Part shown: piece by piece, positions 10,627 to 21,643 of the stretch
Numbering within the stretch: the first letter of the stretch is position 1
Layout of the letters: the number at the start of each line of letters is the position of its first letter
Origin: Pogostemon cablin
Lineage: Eukaryota > Streptophyta > Magnoliopsida > Lamiales > Lamiaceae
DNA: 64,000 nucleotides
Assembly: GCA_023678885.1 (NCBI GenBank)
Contig: CM042985.1
Coordinates: 16,532,465 to 16,596,464, forward strand
Direction: 5' to 3'
The notes under the pieces: generated by a model
The model's input: the letters and a program-made list of their open reading frames with translations, nothing else
What the model was told of the DNA's origin: nothing
Databases searched by the model: none
Translations under genes and position numbers: made by a program

Positions 10627-13600
10627 TTGAAGGATCCGGGTAGTTTCATTATACCATGTGAAATTGGAAAGAACAAGAAGAACAAGGCTCTTTGTGACCT
10701 CGGTGCAAGCATTAATCTAATGCCTCTCTCCATATTCAAGAAGCTTGGATTAGGTGAAGTAAAACCAACTTCCATCACACTTCAATTGGCGGATCGATCT
10801 ATGACACATCCAAAAGGAGTAGTTGAAGATGTGTTGGTAAAAGTTGATAAGTTCGTCTTTCCGGTGGATTTTGTTATTCTAGATATGGAGGAGGATGAAA
10901 ATGTGCCATTAATTTTTGGGAGACCGTTTCTTGCTACCGGGAGAGCTCTTATTGATGTCTATAAAGGAGAATTGAAGTTGAGGGTTAATGATGAGGAAGT
11001 GGTATTCTCTCTACACAAGGCCATGCAATATCCAATGAATGATGAAGAATGTAAAAGTGTGGATGTTGTAAAGGGAAGTCTCGAGGAGAGTTGGCCTTCC
11101 ATTGTAACCAAGGATCCACTTGAACTTTGCTTGAGCAATTCTCTATCTCTTTCTAATATTTCTACTACTTCTCTTGATTTGAATGAAGAATTGATTAATT
11201 GTTTGCTTGATCTAGGTGATTGTAGTGAAGCTCAAGAGGTTGCAGCCGCCATATCAAGGGAAAATGAAAAGTTCTTACCACTTAGAGATCCACTCGAACA
11301 AGAAGAGAAAAAGGAAAAGAAGGTGGAGTTGAAGTCTCTACCCGATCATCTTGCTTATGCCTACCTTGGTGAAAATGAGACATATCCGGTAATTGTATCA
11401 TCATCTCTAACCTCTAGTCAACTTGATAAATTGCTTAATGTCCTTAAAGAGCATAAGTCGGCTATTGGTTGGTGTATTGATGATTTGAAGGGAATTAGTC
11501 CAACAATTTGCATGCATAAGATAAGACTTGAGGATGAAGGGAAAGCTTGTGTTCAAAACCAAAGAAGACTTAATCCTATCATGCAAGAAGTGGTAAAAAA
11601 AGAGGTTCTTAAGTGGTTAGACTCCGATATGATTTTTTCTATTAGTGATAGCCCTTATGTGAGCCCGTTGCATGTAGTATCTAAAAAAGAGGGTATGACT
11701 ATAGTGAAGACCGAGAAAGATGAGACCATAGCTACTAGGACGGTGATGGGGTGGCGTGTGTGTGTTGATTATAGGAAGCTTAATGAAAACACACGTAAAG
11801 ATCACTTTCTCTTACCTTTCTTGGATCAAATGTTGGATAGGTTGGACGGGTATGAGTTTTATTGCTTTCTTGATGGGTATTCCGGGTATAACCAAATTCT
11901 CATAGCAGCCAAAGACCAAGAAAAGACCGCTTTCACTTGTCCCTATGGAATATTTGCTTTTCGAAGATTGCCATTTGGACTTAGCAATGCACCGGCCACC
12001 TTTCAAAGGTGTATGATGGCAATTTTTGAAGGATTAATTGAGAATATAATGGAAGTGTTCATGGATGACTTTTTGGTGTTTAGTTCTTCTTTTGATATTT
12101 GTTTGTCTAACCTTGCTATTGTTTTGAAGCGATGTCAAGACACTAATTTAGTGTTGAATTGGGAGAAGTGTCACTTCATGGTAAATGATGGCATTGTACT
12201 TGGACATCACATCTCTTCAAAGAGATTGCAAGTTGACCGAGCCAAAGTTGTTGCTATAGAGAAGCTTCCACCGCCAACAAATGAGAAGGGAGTACGATCG
12301 TTCCTTGGTCATGTCGGGTTCTATCGTAGATTCATCAAGGATTTTTCTTCATTTTCTAAACCTCTATCTCATCTCCTTGAAAAAGATGTGCCATTTAAGT
12401 TTGATGATAATTGTTTAAATGCTTTTCAGGTGCTAAAAGAAGCTTTGATTTCATCACCCATCTTGATCACCCCCGATTGGAAGGAGCCATTTATCTTGAT
12501 GTGTGATGCAAGTGACGTAGTTCTTGGAGTGGTTTTGGGGCAGCTAAGAGAGAAAAAATTCCGAGCTATTTACTATGCAAGCAAGACATTTGATGCGGCT
12601 CAAAGGAACTACACTACTACCGAAAAAGAGTTCTTGGCGGTAGTATACGCATTTGATAAGTTTCGTCCTTATTTGGTAGGAACGAAAACTATTGTATACA
12701 CTGACCATGCCGCTATCAAGTATCTCATGGCAAAGAAGGATGCAAAGCCAAGGGTGATAAGATGGGTACTACTTCTTCAAGAATTTGATATTGAAGTGAG
12801 AGATAAGAAGGGCACGGAGAATGTGATAGCCGACCATCTTTCAAGGTTAGAGTCGAGGGAGCATTGTGAAAGTACTTATGAGTTAATCAAGGAGGTTTTG
12901 CCCGATGAAGAAATCTTGGAGTGTGATTGCTATCAAATTGAGGCTTTAGTGGAGCAAGAAGGAAGCCCGTGGTATGCGGACTATGTGAATTACTTGGCTA
13001 GTGGAAAGAGGCCTTATGAGCTTAATAAGTATCAATCCAAGAAGTTCTTTCATGATGTTAAAAGTTACTTGTGGGATGATCCATTCTTATACAGGATGTG
13101 TAATGATTCTCTTGTGCGAAGATGTGTGCCCGAGGAAGAATGGAATAGTGTGTTGGAGTTTTGTCACTCTTCACCTAGTGGAGGCCATTTTGGAGCTCAA
13201 AAGACCGCTGCAAAAGTCATACAATCGGGGTTGTATTGGCCATTTTTGTTCAAGAGTTGTAAGAAATTTGTAGAGGGTTGTGATCGTTGTCAAAGGATGG
13301 GAGGAATCTCCAAGTGGGATGAGATGCCCCTTAAGAGCTTTCAAGAAGTGGAGATATTTGATGTGTGGGGCATCAATTTCATGGGACCATTTCCTCAATC
13401 TAATGGATTCCTATACATTCTATTGGCGGTTGACTATGTCTCGAAATGGGTTGAGGCCATACCTTCAAGAACAAGTGATGCTAGAGTGGTCATGGGGTTT
13501 CTAAAGAAGCATATCTTCACAAGATTTGGAGTACCTAGAGTGTTGGTAAGTGATGGGGGTAGTCACTTCATAAATAAGCTCATGGAGAACATTCTCAAGA

Positions 13601-14250
13601 CTTATGGAGTGAAGCATCGAGTGTCTACTCCGTATCACCCTCAAACGAATGGTCAAGCTGAAATTTTCAATCAACAAATCAAACAAGTCTTGGAGAAAAC
13701 AGTGAGTGTGAGTAGAAAGGATTGGTCAAATAAACTTGATGATGCATTGTGGGCCTTTCGAACCGCATTCAAGACCACTCTTGGTATGTCTCCTTTTCAA
13801 ATTGTCTATGGCAAGTCTTGTCATCTTCCTGTGGAGTTAGAGCATAAAGCTTATTGGGCCATTAAGAAGTTGAATTTTGACATGAAAGCTTCGAAGAAGG
13901 TAAGATTCTTACAATTGAATGAGCTTGAGGAATTTAGAGAAAATGCTTATGAAAACTCAAGGATTTTTAAGGAGAAAACCAAGAGGTGGCATGATGCTCG
14001 TTTGAGGAAGAAGAGCTTTGAAAAGGGTGAGAAGGTGTTGATATTCAATTCTCGACTTAGATTTTTCCCGGGCAAGTTGAAGTCCAAATGGAGAGGACCT
14101 TATGTGGTAAAGGAAGTACTTGATGGGGGAGCTCTAAAGGTTATGGATGAGAACGGGGGAGAGTTCTTGGTCAATGGTCATCGTGTGAAGCACTATGTGG
14201 ATCCATCACAAAGGAAGACCCTCTTTGTGGATACTTTATGTGAAAGATGA
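10627..14250 (+). CDS. Athila-1 pol: protease, RT, RNase H, integrase (open frame)
   Basis: About 1207 codons without a stop, continuing the shifted gag frame, so it has no proper start of its own. In order: aspartic protease (CDLGAS near residue 24 and LIFGRPFL); RT (VCVDYRKLN, FLDGYSGYNQI, and FMDD near residue 479 as the YxDD box); RNase H (CDASD, then TDHAAIKYL); integrase H2C2 zinc finger (about 846-892), DDE core and a C-terminal GPY/F-like segment (SKWRGPYVV). The first catalytic Asp of the integrase is Asn (codon AAT, 13375-13377), whereas Athila-2 has Asp. This should abolish integration. Motifs point firmly to Athila. Confidence 0.92.
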   Translation: MKDPGSFIIPCEIGKNKKNKALCDLGASINLMPLSIFKKLGLGEVKPTSITLQLADRSMTHPKGVVEDVLVKVDKFVFPVDFVILDMEEDENVPLIFGRPFLATGRALIDVYKGELKLRVNDEEVVFSLHKAMQYPMNDEECKSVDVVKGSLEESWPSIVTKDPLELCLSNSLSLSNISTTSLDLNEELINCLLDLGDCSEAQEVAAAISRENEKFLPLRDPLEQEEKKEKKVELKSLPDHLAYAYLGENETYPVIVSSSLTSSQLDKLLNVLKEHKSAIGWCIDDLKGISPTICMHKIRLEDEGKACVQNQRRLNPIMQEVVKKEVLKWLDSDMIFSISDSPYVSPLHVVSKKEGMTIVKTEKDETIATRTVMGWRVCVDYRKLNENTRKDHFLLPFLDQMLDRLDGYEFYCFLDGYSGYNQILIAAKDQEKTAFTCPYGIFAFRRLPFGLSNAPATFQRCMMAIFEGLIENIMEVFMDDFLVFSSSFDICLSNLAIVLKRCQDTNLVLNWEKCHFMVNDGIVLGHHISSKRLQVDRAKVVAIEKLPPPTNEKGVRSFLGHVGFYRRFIKDFSSFSKPLSHLLEKDVPFKFDDNCLNAFQVLKEALISSPILITPDWKEPFILMCDASDVVLGVVLGQLREKKFRAIYYASKTFDAAQRNYTTTEKEFLAVVYAFDKFRPYLVGTKTIVYTDHAAIKYLMAKKDAKPRVIRWVLLLQEFDIEVRDKKGTENVIADHLSRLESREHCESTYELIKEVLPDEEILECDCYQIEALVEQEGSPWYADYVNYLASGKRPYELNKYQSKKFFHDVKSYLWDDPFLYRMCNDSLVRRCVPEEEWNSVLEFCHSSPSGGHFGAQKTAAKVIQSGLYWPFLFKSCKKFVEGCDRCQRMGGISKWDEMPLKSFQEVEIFDVWGINFMGPFPQSNGFLYILLAVDYVSKWVEAIPSRTSDARVVMGFLKKHIFTRFGVPRVLVSDGGSHFINKLMENILKTYGVKHRVSTPYHPQTNGQAEIFNQQIKQVLEKTVSVSRKDWSNKLDDALWAFRTAFKTTLGMSPFQIVYGKSCHLPVELEHKAYWAIKKLNFDMKASKKVRFLQLNELEEFRENAYENSRIFKEKTKRWHDARLRKKSFEKGEKVLIFNSRLRFFPGKLKSKWRGPYVVKEVLDGGALKVMDENGGEFLVNGHRVKHYVDPSQRKTLFVDTLCER

Positions 14251-16373
14251 GCTAAAGATTCGTCTAGCTTGAAGACGTTAAACTTAGCGCTCGATGGGAG
14301 GCACCCCATCACTATCTTTATTGCTTTGTTTTTGTTGTTTGTTTATTTTGGCCTTGTAGGTTGATTGTGCTCATGGAGAAAAATGCTCATTGACGAAAAG
14401 AGAAAAGCTTCATGGATTCAAGTTGACATGTTCCACCATTTGTTGCAAACTTAATTCGTGACTCTTGTCTCGAGTTAAGTTTGGGGGGGTGCTAGTGCGT
14501 GGTGGACATAGCTTGAGTCGTGTGGATGCGGTTACTTCTCAACAAGAAGATCATCAATGGAAACTACAAGGGTAAGTCTCACCACTTTTTGCAAACTTAA
14601 GTCTCAACTCTTATTTCGATTTAAGTTTGGGGGGAGAGTGTGTGGTGTGACTCACCACTTGAGTATGATTCTTGTGAAATTGGACAAATTTTAAAATTTT
14701 TCTCATGAGTTTGGTTTGATTTTGGTATGATTGGTGGTGTTGAAGTGCATGATAGTCCATATTTATAATGAAATTGTTGAAATAATGGTGTTTGTTGAGT
14801 GTTTGAGCATGAATGAGAGATATTGGAAGCATGATGGAGCTTGGATCTAACGCTTTCCTTACCAAATGCCTATCGAGGGAGTACTCTACACCTTATCATT
14901 TTATTACTTGAAATGATTTGATTTTGATTTGGATTGTTGTGACTATCATGCTACTTCATGTGTTATGTTTGTGGGAGGTTTACTTTCGTAATTTAGGATT
15001 TTCCTTTTAAATAAAGGTTGGGATGATTGTGTGCTTAATTTTCTTATGGATGATGGTATTTTGTGTTTTTGCTTGTTTTGTGTTTTTGTTGTGTCTTGTT
15101 TGTTGAGTCCTTATTTGTATGTTTTGTGTATTTTCATTCTTGTCTTGGGATGTTTGGTGGTTTGTTTTGGGATGTCGTGAGTCATTTTTGAATGTGAGTG
15201 ATGATATGTTGTGGTGATAAGTGATGACAAATTATGATTAAGAATCTCTACACTTTCAAATTGTGACATGTTTTACTTATCTTGTTCAATTTTGAGATGA
15301 ATGTGGTGTAATAAGTTCCTTAAGGTCCGAGCACAAGCTTGTGAGCATTTGAGCCTCAACCATGCATACATGGTATTTCTTCATGAGTGGATCGGTTGTG
15401 TTTGATAAGTTAGAACTTGCTCAAGGACTATAGGAACGAGCCCTATTAGTGGAAATTGGTGAAATGATCTAAGGCCATCCTTGTTATTATAGTCATTGCC
15501 ATATATGTTCCCTACCATGAACATCATCCTTAGTTAACCATTTTGAGCCTATAAGCCTATTTCTTGTGAATTTAGCACATTACAAACCTTAATTACCCAT
15601 TCAAGCTTATATACACCTTTGTGTGGGTCATTGAGGAGATGGTAGCTAGAAAGGATTGATTGATTAGCAAAAAAAAAAGGGAATGGTAAACAAGCAAGAA
15701 AAAGGATGAAAAGAGCAAAAGTAAGAAGGCACATGCAACCTCAAAGTTAGAAAAGGAGCAAATCAACATCAAAATGCTCAAGTAAACAAAATTCAAAGAT
15801 AGGAAGCATGCATCAAAAGAAGCTCAATCCTAGGGAAGTTAATGAATAGTGTTTGAGATTTGTAAAGATAAGCAAGGAAGAAAAGAAAGTGAAGAAGTTG
15901 AGGAAATTGGTCATCTCTTTTATTACTTACACTTGTTGAGTCACTCTTATCCATATACTTCCTACCATACCAAAGAGCCTATCATTACATCCTAATTAAA
16001 GACCTTTTTGATCATTGATTGAAACTTTGGTGGTTTGTGAATATAGTCCGTGAGCAAGTTTATAGTGAGTCGAGCCAATCGATTAATGAGTGTGATCTAC
16101 CCTATTTCAAAAGAGTGTTGAGAGACATTAATATCCATTGTGAGGCTTGGACTTAAAAGGAACTATATTACACTTTATTCTCTTTTGATTGAACTTGTTA
16201 ATTTCTCATGTCATGATTTTAATGTTGTAGGATGACTTAGCATAGTTTGTTGTTATTATTGCTAACGATGTGTTATTGCTTATATTCATTTAGTCTTTTC
16301 TAGGTGAAAATTTCTCCTTTTGATTTGTCATTTTCGTTGCTCGGGGACGAGCAACACCTTAAGTTTGGGGGAT
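14251..16373 (+). mobile_element. Athila-1 3' non-coding region with repeated polypurine-like tracts
   Basis: About 2.1 kb between pol and the 3' LTR with no env-like frame. TTAAGTTTGGGGG tracts occur at 14475-14489, 14621-14634 and 16359-16371; only the last adjoins the 3' LTR. The first two lie in a direct duplication of about 145 bp, each preceded by GCAAACTTAA. Athila-2 carries a single fused version of these two tracts. Confidence 0.75.
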
Positions 16374-17820
16374 TGATTAGAGCTATTTTCACCTATATTT
16401 TAGTGTCTTTTTATATGTGTTTTCGTATGATTTTATCCATATTTTATGTGTTATTTGGTTGTGTTTTGTATTTTTATTGGAATGTGTGTGAATGAGCCAA
16501 AAACAGTGAAGAAATGCAGGAGCCAGCACACGAGCCGTGTAGCCAACATGGCCCTGTAAGAGTTGGCCGTGTGGCGACATCTAGTTATTCAACACGGGCA
16601 ACTTCAGGTCGTGTCCAGTTGCACGAGTCAAGTCGGCGCACGAGCCGTGTCGCCAACACGGCCCTGTAAGAAGTGGCAGTGTGCCGATATCAGAAGAGCC
16701 AACACGACCACACCCTGTGCCCATGTTACAACACACGACTCGTGTTGGCAGCACGAGTCGTGTCATCAACACGGCCCTGTAAGGCGAGGCCGTGCGGCAG
16801 CATCAGAAGACACAACACGGCCACCTTGTGGCCGTGTTGCAGAGCACGACTCGTGCTGTGTATTTTCCTGCAGAAATTTCCAGATCCTTCTAGAAGCCTC
16901 CATAGGGGTATAAATACCCCTTTATTCAACAATTGGCAAAAGATCCGAAAATCCCATCATCTACACACACATCACACACCATTTCTTCCATTTTTCACCA
17001 TCATCTTCATCCATCTTCATCCATTTTGATCCATCTTCATCATCTCCATTAATTCTCCATCAAAACTTCATCCCTTCCATTGGGTGTGAGAGATCTCAAA
17101 AAATCAAGAGCTAGAGGTGGAGATCAAGAAGAATAGAAGATTCTCTTCAAGAAATTGATAGGGAATAATTCATTCATTTTGTATTTCTTTAGATCTTAGA
17201 CTATGGGTAATTGTAATGAATCATTTATTTGTTTTATTACTTTTATCATGTTAGGCTAATCCCTCTAGTGGGATTAGGAATATGAAGAGCATATTAGATC
17301 TATATTATCATGTGGATTAAATTGGTTTTTGATTTAATTGATGTTGATTTCTATTCATGGAGTTTAATTGTCTTGATGTTGTGATGGCATGGTTTGTTAT
17401 TCATGAATGTTTATTGGTTTAATGGATTGTTGATCAAAGGATTATTTGTGGTAATTAAATGCTATCATGATGTTCATGTATGTATTGCTTGGAGTGAGAC
17501 GGAAACGACCCTCTATAGTATTAGGAAGGCATGAATATACATTGAGTTTGGGTTTGACCGAAAGGATATTTGAATTCAATGAGGGGAACCAATCCATTCG
17601 TTGGCCTTAGTACACAAAAAGGGAGAATTTAATCTAACTAGTACCTAGATGGAAGGGGTTAATGTTGGGCTTTGATCTTAAGTGGTTTTGGGAGTCTAAA
17701 ATGGATCAACAACCTTTGTAACCCGAAAGGGAGCTTAGGATACAATCGTGATCACCTTTAGTCTACATCAATCGAGTTGAATTCCGTTTGCATGATAATA
17801 TGAATTCCATTTGAATCGAG
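16374..17820 (+). mobile_element. Athila-1 3' LTR, truncated and internally deleted
   Basis: It starts TGATTAGAGC after the polypurine tract. Compared with the 5' LTR it lacks about 100 bp at 16497, between two copies of GAGC. It keeps three tandem repeats (16529-16860) and a TATA box in GGGGTATAAATACCCC (16905-16920). It ends near 17820, so the last ~330 bp of R/U5 are missing and Copia-1 RT sequence follows at once. Confidence 0.85.
16529..16860 (+). repeat. Three ~111-bp tandem repeats in the Athila-1 3' LTR
   Basis: Units start near 16529, 16639 and 16752 with CACGAG, in the same arrangement as in the 5' LTR. Copies differ by a few substitutions. Confidence 0.82.
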
Positions 17821-18716
17821 TTGTAACAGACTTGCACTGATCCATATTATACCTTATGAATACTTTAATAAGATAAGATTGTTGTTTCAACACAAGTGTA
17901 CCAGCTGATCTGTCCCTGCTAATTTCCATGCCTAATATCATCTTAGCTTCCCCCAAATTCTTCATCTTAAACTCAACTATGAGTACTTCCTTCACTGCAT
18001 CAATACATTTAATGCTTTTACTAGTAATTAAGATATCATCTACATAGAGAAGTAGGTATGTATAACAACTGTTTTCTTCCTTGATGTATACACAGCTGTC
18101 ATAGAGACTTCTCTGAAATCCATTAGCAACTATATACTCATCAAATCTCAACTACCATTGTCTTGGACTTTGTTTCAATCCATACAGTGATTTGAGTAAT
18201 AGACGAGCCTTAGTATCAGGCTCCTCCACTGTAACATCCTCTGGTATCTTCATATAGATACTCTCTTCCAACTTCCCATGTAAAAAGGCAGTAGTAACAT
18301 CTATCTGATGAAGCTCAAGATCATATTGTGCTACTAGTGCTAGCAACACTCTAATTGAGTAGTGTTTTACTACAGGAGAGAAGATTTCATTGTAATATAT
18401 CCCTTCCTTCTGTGAGAAACCTCTAGCTACTAACCTAGCCTTATATCTAACTCCACCTTCAGCTGCAGATACTGGTTTTCTCTTGAAAATCCACTTTAAT
18501 CCAACTAACTTCTGAGACTTTGGCTTATCAACAATTCTTCATGTCCCATTTTTTGCTAAGAGACAACAATTCTTCTTCTATGGCTATAAGCCACTTACTT
18601 CTGTCTTGACTAGCCAATGCATCAATGTAGTTTCTAGGTTTATAAGCTTCAACTTCAACTGTTGTGTATAGTGCAAATGACACTATATCAGCTTGTACAT
18701 ACCTTGCAGGTAGCAC
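17821..18716 (-). pseudogene. Copia-1 reverse transcriptase
   Basis: Minus-strand RT of Copia-1 in three frames. The N-terminal part (YIDALASQDRSKWLIAIEEE) is at 18528-18716. The palm region (IDVTTAFLHGKLEESIYMKI) is at 18152-18349, ending at an in-frame stop after SPRQW. The catalytic part (LLLYVDDILITSK, then LGEAKMILGMEISRDR) is at 17821-18151. It ends at CKSVTT, where the truncated Athila-1 LTR abuts. The YVDD box is intact, but stops and the lost C-terminus make it dead. Similarity is to the Tork/Tnt1 type. Confidence 0.88.
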
Positions 18717-19740
18717 TATTGTTCTTTCTGCCTATCCCTCACAAGTTGATAGGTATTTGGTTGTCCTTGAACCCTTGATACTTCATCTGTATCTATGTCA
18801 GTAGAGTTATCTTCACTTTCACCAGCTTTGAACATGTCTTGGGACTCCACCTCAAGCACAGATTGTTTATTCTGAGTATCTTTGATCAGTGGCATCTTAT
18901 TTTCAATAAAGACAACATCTCTGCTAACTATGAGTTTATTCTCCTCATAACACCATAGTTTATACCCTTTTACTCCCTTAGGTTTGCTTATCATAACATA
19001 TTTAAGTGCTCTAGGCTCCAGTTTATCCTATTTTACATGAGCATAAGCCTAACACCCTATTACTTTAAGGTATGAGTAAGTAAGGAGCTTACCAGACCAC
19101 ATCTCCTCTGCAGTTTTGAAATTCAGAGATCTAGCAGGGCATAAGTTGATCAGATAAGCTGCAGTTGCAGCTAATTCTCCCAAAAATATCTTACTTAGAC
19201 CTATACTCCTCAACATGCATCTGATTCTTTGAAGTAATGTCTGTTTCATTCTCTCTGCAATTCCATTTTGTTAAGGGGTTCCAGGGACAGTCTTATATCT
19301 CTTAATCCCTCTGTCCTTATAGTATGAATTGAACTTATCAGATAGAAATTCAAATCAATTATCAGTCCTTAAGTATTTCAACCTACTACCAGTGTCATTT
19401 TCAGTTTCTGTCAGCTACTCTTTGAAGGTAGTAAATGCCTCATCCTTTGCTTTTAAAATATAGATCCAGAGTTTCCAGGAGTAATCATCAATAATGGTCA
19501 TGATGTATCTCCCTCCACCTCTAGTTATTGTTCTTGAGGACGTCCCCAGAGATCTGAATGTACATAGTCCATTCTTGCCTTGGTTATATGTTCTGAATCA
19601 CCAAATTTCAGTCTCTTGGACTTGCCAAGGATACAATGCTCACATTGGCTAATCTTCCCATTTAAACTGAACTTAATCAACTGTCTCTTAACCAATTCTT
19701 GCATCCCTCTTTCACTGACATGGCCCAACCTACCATGCCA
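18717..19740 (-). pseudogene. Copia-1 integrase
   Basis: Fragments on the minus strand show the zinc-binding N-terminus (GHVSERGMQELVKRQ, CEHCILGKSKR) at 19525-19728. The end of the core (LLQRIRCMLRSIGL, AATAAYLINLCPARSLNFKT) is at 19049-19249. The C-terminal GKGY-like segment (PKGVKGYKLWCYEENK) is at 18716-18994. Several stops interrupt it, including one in place of a conserved Gln/Glu near 19270 and one at about 19045. Integrase would insert the copied DNA; this one is inactive. Confidence 0.85.
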
Positions 19741-20991
19741 CAGCTTGGCATCATCTTGTTCATCAGTGTTGCGTACTTGTCAACAACAACACTTCCATCC
19801 AAGAAATACAAATCAGATTTCCTAGTTCCCTTCATGACTACATTATCCCCTTTAGTCACCGTGAGAACTCCTCCTTTCAAGTTTGAAATACAACCTTGAG
19901 ATTCAAGAATCCTAAGGGAGATGAGGTTCCTTCTTAATTCAAGAACATATCTAACATTCCTAAGAAGCATCTGTACTCCATCAAACATGAGTAATCTGAT
20001 GGATCCTACTCCCTTAATCTTACAAGATTGATCATTACCTAATAGCACTGATCCTTCTTCCTGATGCTTGAATTCTTCAAACCAATGCTTCATAGGTGTC
20101 ATATGGAAAGTACACCCTGAATCCAATAACCACTCAGAAGATACATCTGATGATGGATGGATAGAGCTTCAATACCTTCTATACCAGCAATATTTTTCAT
20201 TGTACCAACCTGATTTACCTGATTCCTTTGATTTCCAGCAGGTGCATCAGCTCTCTTGGACTAGTTTGCTTTCCATTTTGCACATTGTTTCTTGAAGTGA
20301 CCTGGTTCATGATAGTAGTAACACTTCTTTGCATTTGACTGTCCTGCAGCATTCTTCTTTTGATCAGCATTGCCTCCCTTATTCCCTTTCTTGTTTTGAT
20401 TTTCTTTCTTGGCAAAGAGCACTTCTGCACCTGATTTTTCAATGTTGTCGGCTCCCATCTCTAGATCTTTTGATCTTAATGCTTTCAACACATCTTCTAA
20501 CTAAACTATATCCTTCCCACCATATAGAAGAGCATCTTTGAAATGCCTTTGGGATCTAGACAGAGCAGACAACAACAGATGGCCTTGTCTTCACTAGTCA
20601 ACTTGAAATCCACACTTTCAAGCTCATCTGTGATCTTGCAGAACTCATCCGCTTGATTCATCAGGGGCCTTTCATCAGTTATCTTGAAGACATGAAGTCT
20701 TTGCCTCAAATGTAGTCTATTTGCAGTTGATTTCATCATAAATAAGGATTCCAGTTTGTTCCATATTCCAATGGCTGTTGTTTCCTTTGCAACTTTTCTT
20801 AGTATTTTATCACCTAAGCATAGGATAATTGTAGAGTATCCCTTTTGGAGTACTTGATCATCCACTGGACCTCTTACACCACCTGCTGCAGCCCGAGGAT
20901 CTTTGATTATTTCAATCTTCAACGGTGGAGGTGGCTTCAATGCATCCATCAAACCTTGCTGCATGAGACCAACCTTCTCTTCAACTTCCAT
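19741..20991 (-). pseudogene. Copia-1 gag and protease
   Basis: Gag starts at 20991 (MEVEEKVGLMQQGLMDAL) and reads a UBN2-type copia gag to about 20506, where a stop interrupts. The nucleocapsid finger near 20320 reads CYYYHEPGHFKKQC; the second Cys of the C-x2-C-x4-H-x4-C knuckle has become Tyr. The protease active site DSGCTFHMT lies near 20123, followed by VLRNVRYV-like and LISLRILESQGC segments leading into integrase. The family is well supported. The open frame of 20126-19677 covers protease to the start of integrase. Confidence 0.86.
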
Positions 20992-21066
20992 AGGTTGTAA
21001 TCTAATTTCTCAATGAGTTTTTCAACATCACATCTTGAATGTCTGTTTCACACAGACGATGCCAGT

Positions 21067-21643
21067 TGTCGTGAAAAATCGATCAAGAACACTTGAAATA
21101 CTCAAGATCACATACACATGAAACAATAGAGCTTGAAAATGAAAAACGAATGCACAAAGATGTATAGTGGTTCGATTATTAAAACTTACGTCCACTTTGG
21201 GGAGAAGAAACTTTATTATCTGAGTATGCTTACAACCAAGATCAGATTAATCTCAGTCTGCTAACAACAAACATAATACGAAGCTCACAAATTGTCAACA
21301 CTCAATATGAAAAACTGATGTGATCAGCTTATTTTGAGCCCTTATATCTATCTACCCCTTCAACTTATTGATCCGGTTGAACCTCCACTAGATAGCCCTC
21401 ATTTAGTAGATGAGATGCAGCCACATAGCCTGTTCCAAGTAGCTAGATAAACTGCCCAACAACTGCTCCAAAGTCAGCTGCTCACCCTTACACCAATTTG
21501 ACAGCTTTCAATCGGTTGTGTTGTTAGTTTGTTGTAACTGCTTCAGCTGACTCACATGCAATCATGCATCACGTGGAAACTCTACTCCAGGTGTATGAGA
21601 ACATCTTCCACGTGTTAATCTTCCATGCAACCATCTATATTCA
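21067..21643 (-). mobile_element. Copia-1 5' LTR
   Basis: 577 bp, directly upstream (minus strand) of a weak primer-site-like CTGGCATCGTCTGTG, a decayed form of the usual TGGTATCAGAGC, and then gag. Same ends as 5783-6358. Confidence 0.87.

Larger units (their letters stand above)
6575..17820 (+). mobile_element. Athila-1: Ty3/gypsy Athila-type element nested in Copia-1
   Basis: Layout: 5' LTR 6575-8365, tRNA-Asp-type primer site at 8372, gag from 8517, pol to 14250, a 2.1-kb 3' region without env, a polypurine tract at 16359-16371, and a 3' LTR from 16374 truncated at about 17820. RT and gag motifs match the Athila lineage. It lies inside Copia-1 in the opposite orientation. The start TGATTAGAGC is intact. 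The 3' LTR stops inside sequence equivalent to the last third of the 5' LTR, where Copia-1 RT resumes, so its right target duplication is lost. Confidence 0.92.
5783..21643 (-). mobile_element. Copia-1: Ty1/copia element, minus strand, split by Athila-1
   Basis: Two LTRs of 576 and 577 bp (5783-6358 and 21067-21643) lie in the same orientation. Between them are, in minus-strand order, gag, protease, integrase, RT, and then, beyond the nested Athila, the RNase H C-terminus. LTRs begin TGAATATAG and end ACGACA on the minus strand. Flanking 5-mers are ATAAT (left) and TTAAT (right), an imperfect target duplication. Roughly 650 bp covering the RT end and most of RNase H are missing at the Athila 3' boundary. 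The RT resembles the Tork/Tnt1 group, but that assignment is tentative. Confidence 0.88.

Noticed and set aside
14251..16373. Possible env gene of Athila-1
   Set aside because: No frame longer than about 85 codons, no signal peptide or transmembrane pattern, and none in the equivalent region of Athila-2.
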